Shown here in pieces: positions 1-5,826 of a stretch of DNA of 7,556 bases. The position numbers and the translations under genes were made by a program. The notes under the pieces are model-generated. The model did no database searches and was not told where the DNA came from. It was given only the letters and a program-made list of their open reading frames with translations. Source of the DNA: Bacillota bacterium (lineage in GTDB: Bacteria > Bacillota_E > Sulfobacillia > Sulfobacillales > Sulfobacillaceae); NCBI GenBank assembly GCA_021820645.1, contig JAKADJ010000101.1, positions 1-7,556 on the forward strand, read 5' to 3'. How positions within the stretch are numbered: the stretch's first letter is position 1; each line of letters starts with the position of its first letter.

Positions 1-78
1 CATAAAGGCTCTGTCTCAGAAAAACAGCCATTGCCGATGGGCGTTCCAGAGGGGTTCATCGCCGGTATCGGATCCTCG
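1..78 (-). terminator. 3' flank of mtnE with possible weak terminator
   Basis: The 78 bases after the mtnE stop hold no gene that I can support. On the minus strand there is a short hairpin, GCCCAT-CGGCA-ATGGC (bases 42-27), with only about four good base pairs, followed two bases later by a run of five T (24-20). A second imperfect hairpin (GGCT...AGCC, around 29-7) overlaps it. Either could be a weak intrinsic terminator, but neither is convincing, and the operon may continue beyond the window edge. Confidence 0.25.
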
Positions 79-1230
79 CTATAACAAATCTCCGATCCGG
101 CGTGTGGCTTCTACTAGCTGCTCGGTACTAGCGGTAAGCGAGACGCGAACAAATCCTTCCCCAGCTGTTCCGAAGCCGGTGCCGGGCGCCAACACCACAT
201 AAGACTCTTTGAGCACGCGATCGCAAAACTGGACGGCGGTTTCGGATGTCGGGACGGGGCACCAGACGAACACGCTGCCTTCGGAGGGGGGAATCCTCCA
301 TCCTACTTGTGCGGCACTCTCAATAAATCTGTCTCGTCGCTGTTGGTAGAGGTTTCGGAGAACATCGAGGGTCTCCAGGGGCTGCCGCAGGGCCGTGATG
401 CCCGCCACTTGAATGGCCCCAAATTGACTGCAGTGCAAATGGTCCTGCAAGAGGTCCAGATAGCGAATGATGGTTGGGTTTCCGACCGCAAATCCTAGAC
501 GCCAGCCCGCCATGTTGTAGGATTTCGATAGCGTCGTGAATTCGATGCCCACTTCTTTACCACCCGGGCGCGAGAGGAGGCTTATAGAACGCTTCTCGTC
601 GAATACAATGTCTCCATAGGCCAGGTCATGGGCAAGCACTACGCCATCTCTTGCGGCCAGTTGAATCACTTCATCAAAAAATTCGGCGGACGCTAAGCGT
701 CCGGTCGGGTTGTTGGGATAGTTGAAAAATGCCAGTTTGGCATCCGATCGCCACGTGGTTAGGTCTGGCAAAAAATCGAGATCGGCATCCAGCGGCATAG
801 GTACCATGTCCGCGCCAGCCAAGCGGATGCCTGACCAATAGTCAGGATATCCGGGATCGGGGACCATGGCTTTGTCCCCAGGATTCAGTAGCGCTAGCGA
901 AATTTCTTGAAGACCGATCTTGCTCCCAATTAAAATGGATACCTCACGCTCGGGATCGATCACCACGTCGTGATGCACACGGTACCATTCTGCCACGGCT
1001 GCTTTTAGTTCGAAGAGTCCATTAAAGGGGATATAGCGGTGATATGCCGGGTTGTCTGCCGCCTCTTTGAGAGCCTCAATGATGGCGGAAGGGGTCTTCT
1101 GATCGGGATTGCCTTGACCGAGATTTATGACCGGATTGCCCGCGCGGCGCAAGATTTCAGCTCTGCCGACCAAGTCCGCAAAGAACTGATGGGGTAAGTT
1201 TAAGAGTCGCTCGGATGGTTCCATGGACAC
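79..1230 (-). CDS. mtnE: Methionine salvage aminotransferase MtnE
   Basis: This is a fold-type I PLP-dependent aminotransferase of 383 residues, the usual size for the class I/II family. Its expected role is the last step of methionine salvage: transamination of 2-oxo-4-methylthiobutyrate to methionine in the cytoplasm. Visible landmarks are NNPTG at 173-177, the PLP-contacting D202 and Y205 in HDLAYGD, the Schiff-base lysine K236 in TTLSKSYNMAGWRLGF, and the carboxylate-binding R362 in GFVRVSL. The sequence alone would also fit an aspartate, alanine or LL-diaminopimelate-type aminotransferase; the assignment to MtnE rests on its place as last gene of the mtn operon, 24 bases after mtnD. The start chosen is GTG at 1230, which has AAGGGGA (1244-1238) seven bases upstream. 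ATG at 1224 (two codons in) is the alternative, but its spacing would be 13 bases. Regulation is presumably by the SAM riboswitch ahead of mtnW. In Bacillus subtilis mtnE is transcribed apart from mtnWXBD; here it is the distal gene of the same run. Confidence 0.85.
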   Translation of the reverse strand: MSMEPSERLLNLPHQFFADLVGRAEILRRAGNPVINLGQGNPDQKTPSAIIEALKEAADNPAYHRYIPFNGLFELKAAVAEWYRVHHDVVIDPEREVSILIGSKIGLQEISLALLNPGDKAMVPDPGYPDYWSGIRLAGADMVPMPLDADLDFLPDLTTWRSDAKLAFFNYPNNPTGRLASAEFFDEVIQLAARDGVVLAHDLAYGDIVFDEKRSISLLSRPGGKEVGIEFTTLSKSYNMAGWRLGFAVGNPTIIRYLDLLQDHLHCSQFGAIQVAGITALRQPLETLDVLRNLYQQRRDRFIESAAQVGWRIPPSEGSVFVWCPVPTSETAVQFCDRVLKESYVVLAPGTGFGTAGEGFVRVSLTASTEQLVEATRRIGDLL

Positions 1231-1254
1231 GATATATTCCCCTTTTATGAGTGG

Positions 1255-1785
1255 TTACGAGGCGGAGACGTCTTTGTCGTAAATGGCGGTCCAGCCCTCT
1301 TTAGACTGAAACAGACGGATGGCCTTGACATGCCGCTTGTCCGTTAACGTAAAGTAGTGCCGCGTGCCGTAGGGCACGCTAATCAGGTCTCCGGGTGTCA
1401 CGGTGATCCCAAACCGCTCGTCATTGCGAGTAAGGGTAAATACGCCCTCGCCATCCACAATAAAGCGGACTTCGTCTTCGGTGTGATGGTGCTCACGCTG
1501 GAAATTTGTCAACAGCTCCTCCAGATTAGGGGTGGTGGTGGCACTTAAGATAATCATGTCATGGGAGGTATATCCATGCTGTTCGGACAGTCGTTCCAAA
1601 TCGGATTGAAAGCACTCGAATACGGATTCTTTTTCTTGATCCGAGAGGTCGAGGCCGTGTTGTAACCGGTCAGAGAGGACACTTGGATCCCAGTATTCGT
1701 AGAAAATACCATGGTTCGTCAAGAACTGCACCAGCGTCGTCGGTTCAGAAATGATATCGCCAGATTCTAGGGTAATGTATGCCAT
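1255..1785 (-). CDS. mtnD: Acireductone dioxygenase MtnD
   Basis: This is a cupin metalloenzyme of 176 residues, close to the roughly 178 residues of Bacillus MtnD. It cleaves the acireductone 1,2-dihydroxy-5-methylthiopentene-3-one with O2. With iron the products are formate and 2-oxo-4-methylthiobutyrate (on-pathway); with nickel the family makes methylthiopropionate, formate and CO (off-pathway). The sequence cannot say which metal is used. The cupin motif REHHHTEDEVRF provides H99, H101 and E105 in HxHxxxE spacing, and H143 in PYGTRHYF is the fourth ligand, matching the 3-His/1-Glu set of the Klebsiella enzyme. The N-terminal part (about 1-75) is the usual helical section. GGAGGGA (1797-1791) lies five bases before the ATG. 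It sits 43 bases after mtnB and 24 before mtnE. Its use of O2 suggests that the organism is aerobic or at least uses this route in air. Confidence 0.95.
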   Translation of the reverse strand: MAYITLESGDIISEPTTLVQFLTNHGIFYEYWDPSVLSDRLQHGLDLSDQEKESVFECFQSDLERLSEQHGYTSHDMIILSATTTPNLEELLTNFQREHHHTEDEVRFIVDGEGVFTLTRNDERFGITVTPGDLISVPYGTRHYFTLTDKRHVKAIRLFQSKEGWTAIYDKDVSAS

Positions 1786-1828
1786 GCTAATCCCTCCACT
1801 TTCAATCGTATGGTTGTTCTCGGTCCCA

Positions 1829-2455
1829 TTAGGAGCCTACAAGAGTTGACCCCACTTGACCACCCAGGCGCTGGTAGTAGAGCCACTCAAAGAGAAATTC
1901 AAAAGCCTCCAGATGGGCGACTGCATTTTTCAGATCGTTTCCAAATGCGTAGAGCCCATGGCCGGCTATCAAAAGTCCTGGGACGGTACTGTCCAGTGCT
2001 GCCCGAGCGGTCTCTGCTAGGCGTTCTAAATCCGCGTAGTTGGGAATCACCGGAAGATGACAAGCGGCGTCCTCGTCCCAAAACCCTAAGGCCTTTAACA
2101 TTTCGTTGCCGGATAGGTGAAGATGTCCGGCATCGGCCCATGATGATGCCAAGTTATTAAACACCGTGTGGACATGTAGGACGGCACCGGCTGAGGTGCG
2201 TGTATAGATGGCCTCATGGATTCCAGTTTCGGCCGAGGGACGGCCTGTTCCCCAGATGACCTTCTGACGACTAACACCGATGATGTCCTCCGCCTCGAGG
2301 CTCTGCTTATCCGATCCACTGCGGGTGATGGCCATCGTCAAAGGATCGTCTGAGACTCGAAGCGATAGGTTTCCCGAGGTAGCACGTAGCCAGCCTCGCG
2401 CACCGAGCCGGTGACCGGTTTGGATCAGGTGAGACGATGCTTCAGATGCTGTCAT
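1829..2455 (-). CDS. mtnB: Methylthioribulose-1-phosphate dehydratase MtnB
   Basis: This is a class II aldolase/adducin-fold protein of 208 residues, nearly the same length as Bacillus MtnB. It dehydrates 5-methylthioribulose-1-phosphate to 2,3-diketo-5-methylthiopentyl-1-phosphate, the substrate of MtnW. The family phosphate-binding segment is visible as TSGNLSLR at 27-33. The Zn ligands are H94 and H96 (LHVHT) and H166 (AGHGLYAFG). E118 in LSGNEMLKAL is placed like the catalytic glutamate of human APIP. A plain fuculose- or ribulose-phosphate aldolase is the main alternative, but the mtn context and these features favour the dehydratase. The ATG lies inside the end of mtnX (14-base overlap, 2442-2455), with GGAGGAG about ten bases upstream (2473-2467), so translation is probably coupled to mtnX. 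Interestingly, it is encoded after mtnW and mtnX although its reaction comes before theirs; the same order is known in Bacillus. Confidence 0.93.
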   Translation of the reverse strand: MTASEASSHLIQTGHRLGARGWLRATSGNLSLRVSDDPLTMAITRSGSDKQSLEAEDIIGVSRQKVIWGTGRPSAETGIHEAIYTRTSAGAVLHVHTVFNNLASSWADAGHLHLSGNEMLKALGFWDEDAACHLPVIPNYADLERLAETARAALDSTVPGLLIAGHGLYAFGNDLKNAVAHLEAFEFLFEWLYYQRLGGQVGSTLVGS

Positions 2456-3128
2456 GGGCTAGGATCTCCTCCATAATCCGATGCACGTGATGTTCCACGT
2501 CCCGAAAGTCTTCGAACTGATAAAATGGTTTGCCTAAAGATTCCAGCCGTTCGGCTAGTTGGGCGCGTGCGATGACGTAGTCCGCGCTCTCGGCGCCCAG
2601 GAAATCCGTGACACCGTCCCCGATAAAGAGGATCGGGGACGCGTAACGCGCCCGGAGTTCTTGGATGAGTCGGGGCTTACAAAGACCACAACCGTGTTGC
2701 GCATCATGGAGGCAAGGATAGGTCCACTGCACGATAATTTCCCTCTGGGTCAAGTTGGCCACATTCGCATAAATTCGCTCCGGCGGGACGAGCCCTTCTA
2801 GGACGGGGTCTAAGATGAGGTCGACGCCGTTACTGGCTACGTAAAACGGGATACGGTGATCCGCTAAACCGTTTAGAAATTCGCCAAATCCGGGTCTGGT
2901 CCGACCGTGATCGGTAATAAAGGCCCGATAGTCCATGACTCGAGACGAGGGCAAAGCATGAAACAATGCGGCTAACCCTTCCCCCAGGGGTACTTCACGT
3001 CGGTTGATTGCCTTCACCAAACGCTGATTATCCGGCGCAAAATGTGTGGTGAGTCGGACCACCAAATCTTCCTCGGTGATGGTTCCATCGAAATCCGAGA
3101 CGACGATCAGGGGCGGCCTAGAGCTCAT
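2442..3128 (-). CDS. mtnX: HK-MTPenyl-1-phosphate phosphatase MtnX
   Basis: This is a HAD-superfamily phosphatase of 228 residues (Bacillus MtnX is about 235). It removes phosphate from 2-hydroxy-3-keto-5-methylthiopentenyl-1-phosphate, the MtnW product, giving the acireductone used by MtnD. HAD motif I is SDFDGTIT, with nucleophile D12 and D14. Motif II is S99 in YVASNG. Motif III is K151 in CGLCKP, and motif IV is IGDGVTD (D171, D175). C139, C147 and C150 form a Cys cluster just before the motif III lysine, as in MtnX and phosphoserine-phosphatase-like relatives. The reading frame is open for 46 more codons upstream, but that part lies inside mtnW and has no family character. The start at 3128 has GAGAGGTG (3140-3133) at good spacing and begins just before the HAD core. 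It overlaps the end of mtnW by 11 bases and the start of mtnB by 14, which suggests tight translational coupling. Together with MtnW it replaces the bifunctional MtnC of other bacteria. Confidence 0.94.
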   Translation of the reverse strand: MSSRPPLIVVSDFDGTITEEDLVVRLTTHFAPDNQRLVKAINRREVPLGEGLAALFHALPSSRVMDYRAFITDHGRTRPGFGEFLNGLADHRIPFYVASNGVDLILDPVLEGLVPPERIYANVANLTQREIIVQWTYPCLHDAQHGCGLCKPRLIQELRARYASPILFIGDGVTDFLGAESADYVIARAQLAERLESLGKPFYQFEDFRDVEHHVHRIMEEILAHDSI

Positions 3129-4233
3129 GGCACACCTCTCGGACTGTATCCATGAGTACCCGGGCACCAGCTTCGGTGCCGTGGGGGTGGCCGTGAATGG
3201 CGCTGCCTGCGTTGACCACGATGTCATAGCCGAAGTCTTCAATGAGTTGCGCAATAAGTCCCGCATGGATCCCGGCAGAGGGCCCGGAGACCACCTCGGG
3301 GACCCGCGATGGTTCGATGTGACGTTGATGGACAGCTAGAGCAAGGTTTCGGTTCATCCCGAGACTCCCATACGGTGACGGGAAGAGCACAATATCCGCA
3401 CCGGCTAATCGCGGCAACTGTCCTAATAGGATGTCCGGGGCAATGCCGTAGGGATGCGGCGCGATTGTCCCCCCCACGAATGCCGGGTGGGCAATGATGG
3501 GCACCTCAATGCCCTCGCGACGTAAATCAATCAGGATATCAAGGCCGACGACATATGGGGAGACTAAAAATCCATCGGCCCCCTGCTCGACGGCAGCACG
3601 TGCCGTGCCTAGAATTTCTTTCGGGGTACCCACCAGATTGGGTGCATAAAACCCTTTCTGACCCGTACGCTCTAAACGTTCATCTAAGAGCTTTCGAGCT
3701 ACCTGGATGCGTTCGAACAGCGGTGCATTGTCATCGTGGAAAAAGATCTCGTCATCTTTGATCCAATCCACGCCTCCCGCCAATTGTTGCTCAAAGGCTT
3801 CAGTAAACTCGTCTAACCGGGCTCCATTTTCCCGTTTGAAAATGGACATCACAAAGGGGCGATGATGCACGCCAAATTTGGCACGAAGGCCTGGGAGACC
3901 CAACGCAGGTCCCGGGAAATGTTGGGTGAACTCAGCGGGCAGATCTAAACCGACGAGACGGATAGCACCATCGAGCGAGAGCTTACCAAATACCACGGTA
4001 AGCAATGAGCCAATCGTCGGTTTGATATTTTGCACCGGGTAATGAATGCTAAAACGTCCGACTTCTGCACTGACCTGGGTCACAAAGCCGACCTCGCCAC
4101 GAAAGGCTCGGAGTTCCTTTTGACGGAGGGGATGGACATCATCCCATGCGCCGATGGTCATGCCGATAGCGATAGATTCTGCTCGTTCCATGAGATGCTC
4201 GGACCACGGTACTTCGTAGGTTGCGGTGATCAT
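3118..4233 (-). CDS. mtnW: DK-MTP-1-phosphate enolase MtnW (RuBisCO-like protein)
   Basis: This is a form IV RuBisCO-like protein of 371 residues. It enolises 2,3-diketo-5-methylthiopentyl-1-phosphate to the hydroxy-keto form in methionine salvage; it is not expected to fix CO2. The RuBisCO N-terminal ferredoxin-like domain covers about 1-115 and the TIM barrel the rest. The Mg-binding motif GGVDWIKDDE (153-162) gives the lysine to be carbamylated, K159, plus D161 and E162. K84 in FGKLSLDG probably matches the catalytic lysine K98 of Geobacillus MtnW (by my alignment from memory). SGPSAG (316-321) and NAGSAIHGHPHGT (341-353) look like the phosphate-binding loops. The ATG at 4233 is preceded by GGGAGGA six bases upstream. 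Six extra upstream codons beginning with TTG would run through this RBS and the terminator T-run and are rejected. It is about 40 residues shorter than the Bacillus and Geobacillus enzymes as I recall them. First gene of the operon, directly under the SAM riboswitch. Confidence 0.94.
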   Translation of the reverse strand: MITATYEVPWSEHLMERAESIAIGMTIGAWDDVHPLRQKELRAFRGEVGFVTQVSAEVGRFSIHYPVQNIKPTIGSLLTVVFGKLSLDGAIRLVGLDLPAEFTQHFPGPALGLPGLRAKFGVHHRPFVMSIFKRENGARLDEFTEAFEQQLAGGVDWIKDDEIFFHDDNAPLFERIQVARKLLDERLERTGQKGFYAPNLVGTPKEILGTARAAVEQGADGFLVSPYVVGLDILIDLRREGIEVPIIAHPAFVGGTIAPHPYGIAPDILLGQLPRLAGADIVLFPSPYGSLGMNRNLALAVHQRHIEPSRVPEVVSGPSAGIHAGLIAQLIEDFGYDIVVNAGSAIHGHPHGTEAGARVLMDTVREVCHEL

Positions 4234-4249
4234 GACGAATCCTCCCAAC

Positions 4250-4279
4250 AAAAAAACTGCAGATGGAGAGCCTGCAGTT
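4250..4279 (-). terminator. SAM-riboswitch intrinsic terminator
   Basis: The minus strand has an 8-bp stem, AACTGCAG (4279-4272) with CTGCAGTT (4262-4255), a 9-base loop (4271-4263), and seven consecutive T (4256-4250). It lies between the aptamer and the mtnW RBS, so it is the expression platform. The loop sequence CTCTCCATC (4270-4262) can pair instead with GATGAGAGAG (4299-4290), the 3' strand of aptamer helix P1, as GATG/CATC plus GAGAG/CTCTC with one bulged A. That alternative pairing is the antiterminator expected when SAM is low. Confidence 0.93.
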
Positions 4280-4291
4280 ATGCGGAGGTCT

Positions 4292-4389
4292 CTCTCATCT
4301 TCCGGTGGTTAACCGTCGGAGTTGGCACCGCGCTATAGTCGGTTGCCCAGGTGTCATCGGGCCGTTCCCTCAACCTGTCTCGATAAGAG
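4292..4389 (-). ncRNA. SAM-I (S-box) riboswitch aptamer
   Basis: The minus strand between the promoter and mtnW carries the S-box consensus. The P1 5' strand is CTCTTATC (4389-4382) and pairs over 8 bp with GATGAGAG (4299-4292). In between come GAGGGAACGGCCCGATGA, with the GATGA of the kink-turn, then CACCTGGGCAACC, then the P3 region with GCGCGGTGCCAACTCC, and a short P4 hairpin (CGGT-TAACC-ACCG). SAM binding stabilises P1, which leaves the downstream terminator free to form and turns the operon off; low SAM favours read-through. This matches the job of the operon, which regenerates methionine (the SAM precursor) from methylthioadenosine. The 5' leader from the predicted start site to the mtnW ATG is about 170 bases. 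Confidence 0.95.
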
Positions 4390-4408
4390 TGCATATCAAA
4401 TTGTGCCT

Positions 4409-4438
4409 AGAATACCTTCTTAATCAGGGCGTTGTCAA
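4409..4438 (-). promoter_or_regulatory. Predicted sigma-A promoter of mtn operon
   Basis: On the minus strand a perfect -35 box TTGACA (4438-4433) is followed after 18 bases by TATTCT (4414-4409), which matches four of six bases of the TATAAT consensus. Transcription would start near 4402, just ahead of the riboswitch aptamer. The position relative to the S-box leader is what makes the call convincing. No experimental start site is implied. Confidence 0.8.
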
Positions 4439-4475
4439 TACGTGGACGAACCGGGCCCCATCCCAATAGGCGACC

Positions 4476-4525
4476 GAGGCGTCTGAAGTCCCTGATTTGT
4501 CTCGCGCGTAGGTTTTGGACGCCTC
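4476..4525. repeat. 8-bp inverted repeat upstream of mtn promoter
   Basis: GAGGCGTC (4476-4483) and GACGCCTC (4518-4525) are perfect inverted repeats separated by 34 bases. They lie between the terminator of the GH18 gene and the -35 box of the mtn promoter, the nearer arm being about 38 bases upstream of the -35. They could be an operator pair or a structured remnant, or simply chance. Apart from this pair, the promoter and the terminator, I see nothing else in this 4439-4535 stretch. Confidence 0.3.
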
Positions 4526-4535
4526 CACCGACGTC

Positions 4536-4572
4536 AAAAAAGCCGAGCGAAATCTCCAAATTTCGCTCGGCT
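4536..4572 (-). terminator. Strong intrinsic terminator of the GH18 gene
   Basis: Thirteen-base perfectly complementary arms, AGCCGAGCGAAAT (plus 4541-4553) and ATTTCGCTCGGCT (plus 4560-4572), enclose a 6-base loop. On the minus strand the GC-rich base of the stem runs into six T (4541-4536). The plus strand has no T-run after the stem, so it acts in one direction. It begins 11 bases after the GH18 stop codon and separates that gene from the mtn operon. Confidence 0.95.
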
Positions 4573-4583
4573 CGACAGGTGCT

Positions 4584-5660
4584 TTAGGGTTGTTTACCAA
4601 TGTTTTTCAGGAGTTCGGAGTAAATGGCGCTGTTGGCATAGCCGACCTGCCACATTGCGATACCGGCCAGATGGTCTTTTTTGGCCAACGCGATTTTTTG
4701 TGCGATGCCTTTGCGGTTTTCCCACCAGTAGGTATCACTGCCAATATGGGCGGTCATTTCTTGGTACCGGCTGTCCCAGGTGGCTTTGGCTTTCATGGCT
4801 GGGGTAATGGCGGCGTAAGGGACGGTCACCGCATGGGTGCTACCTGCGGCCCAATAATACCCATACAAAGCCACACCGAGATCAATTTTTGAGCTGGGAA
4901 CGATACTCTTTAATCGAGCGGCGATACTGGTGACCCAGTTTAATGCGGCCACCGGACCTGCTGGGGTGCCGTCGGAGTGTTCGTCGTAACTCATCAACAC
5001 AAACTGGTTTACTTCTGGAGCCAGCTTGGCATAGTCGTAAGCGCCGCCAGAATGTGGCACGACATCAATGGTGATACTATCGGTGCGGGGCAATTGGTCT
5101 CGTAATTTCACCATGAACGCGGTCAACTGAGACTTCAAGTGCGTGTGTGGCGGTTCAAAATCGATGTTAACCCCTTGAAAGTGCATCGTCGCAATCATGT
5201 GGTCTATACTTTGCACGGCGCGCGTTTGGGTTGCGGTGCTGGTCAAAAAGGCTTGCGTTCCGGTGGCATCATTGACCAACGGGGTAATGGCTATGTGCAA
5301 TTTCCGTGCTTCCGCTAGAAGGGGCATATCAACCTTGCTTTTTAAGGTTCCGCTGGCGGTCATGGAATACCAAAACGGCGAGATTGCCGTCAATGAGTGA
5401 CCGCTCGTGGCGAGGGTCGTCACAGGTAGCGATTTGTGGTGACTCCAAAATCCCAATGTCATCAGTTTTTTGGAACTTGTGGAGCCCCCTTTCGTCGCTT
5501 TCTTCATCATGCCGGTGGTCTTCCCGGATTTTCGACTACTAGAAACTTTTTTGGGACTTGAGCCATGCTTGGATTGCGAGGCGTGACCCATCGATCCGCA
5601 TCCTGAAAGGATTACAATCGAAGACAAAAGGCCCAGCCCACGGATGCTTTTCCTCGTCAT
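4584..5660 (-). CDS. Lipid-anchored GH18 hydrolase, spore-germination-hydrolase-like
   Basis: The 358-residue product begins with a lipoprotein signal: MTRKSIRG, a hydrophobic stretch, and lipobox ILSGC with the lipidated C21. Residues 22 to about 65 are a Ser/Lys/Gly-rich linker, so the protein is probably tethered to the outer face of the membrane by a flexible arm. Residues about 65-355 form a GH18 TIM barrel. The catalytic motif is QGVNIDFE (162-169), with D167 and the acid E169 of DxxDxDxE present, N at the second Asp position and Q in place of the first Asp. LMSYDEHSDGTPAGPVAALNWV (223-243) and MWQVGYAN near the C-terminus are typical of the YaaH/SleL/YdhD group, which cut N-acetylglucosaminyl bonds in spore cortex fragments; no LysM repeat is present here. 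The substrate could be peptidoglycan or another GlcNAc polymer. The ATG at 5660 has GAGGTGAT six bases upstream; an ATG at 5705 lacks an RBS and would spoil the signal peptide. No confident promoter was found in the spacer upstream. Confidence 0.88.
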   Translation of the reverse strand: MTRKSIRGLGLLSSIVILSGCGSMGHASQSKHGSSPKKVSSSRKSGKTTGMMKKATKGGSTSSKKLMTLGFWSHHKSLPVTTLATSGHSLTAISPFWYSMTASGTLKSKVDMPLLAEARKLHIAITPLVNDATGTQAFLTSTATQTRAVQSIDHMIATMHFQGVNIDFEPPHTHLKSQLTAFMVKLRDQLPRTDSITIDVVPHSGGAYDYAKLAPEVNQFVLMSYDEHSDGTPAGPVAALNWVTSIAARLKSIVPSSKIDLGVALYGYYWAAGSTHAVTVPYAAITPAMKAKATWDSRYQEMTAHIGSDTYWWENRKGIAQKIALAKKDHLAGIAMWQVGYANSAIYSELLKNIGKQP

Positions 5661-5826
5661 ATCTATCACCTCGGCGCTAGTATTTACCGAATCTTTACGC
5701 GGCATGCCTGGATATTCGGTCCAAACCGGTGCAGGTTACTCCGAGGAAACCGACGTCATCGAGAAGGCACTGAGCGGTGGGGGTGATCGAAAGCAACAAG
5801 GCGGCTAGATCAGGGGTTGGGGGACA
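5661..5826. other. Gene-free spacer with inverted repeat
   Basis: These 166 bases separate the GH114-like gene from the GH18 gene. They hold no open frame with an RBS and no clear terminator with a T-run. An inverted repeat, ACCGAAT (5686-5692) and ATTCGGT (5714-5720), flanks the palindrome GGCATGCC (5701-5708). The promoter of the GH18 gene must lie here or further upstream, but no clean -35/-10 pair can be named. TAAATACT (minus, about 5686-5679) is AT-rich enough to be part of one. Confidence 0.4.

Noticed and set aside
1810..2160. Plus-strand open frame antisense to mtnB
   Set aside because: mtnB on the other strand has full family motifs; this frame shows none and is Arg/Pro rich, as shadow frames commonly are.
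3129..3266. 46-codon N-terminal extension of mtnX
   Set aside because: It lies entirely inside mtnW, has no family similarity, and a well-placed RBS supports the start at 3128.
4234..4251. TTG start giving six extra residues on MtnW
   Set aside because: The added codons are the terminator T-run and the RBS itself; ATG at 4233 has ideal RBS spacing.
4382..4389. Possible T-box or other amino-acid leader instead of S-box
   Set aside because: No T-box consensus (such as the TGGNACCGCG element) is present, while the P1, kink-turn and GGGCAACC segments fit SAM-I in order.
4263..4469. Plus-strand open frame across the riboswitch and promoter
   Set aside because: It runs antisense through the S-box, terminator and promoter of the mtn operon, has no convincing RBS and no recognisable protein features.
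4515..4892. Plus-strand open frame of 125 codons over the GH18 terminator and 3' end
   Set aside because: It is antisense to a well-supported GH18 gene and passes through a perfect terminator hairpin; its composition looks like a shadow frame.
5661..5705. 15-codon N-terminal extension of the GH18 protein
   Set aside because: No RBS precedes that ATG, and the extension would bury the lipoprotein signal peptide behind an acidic leader.
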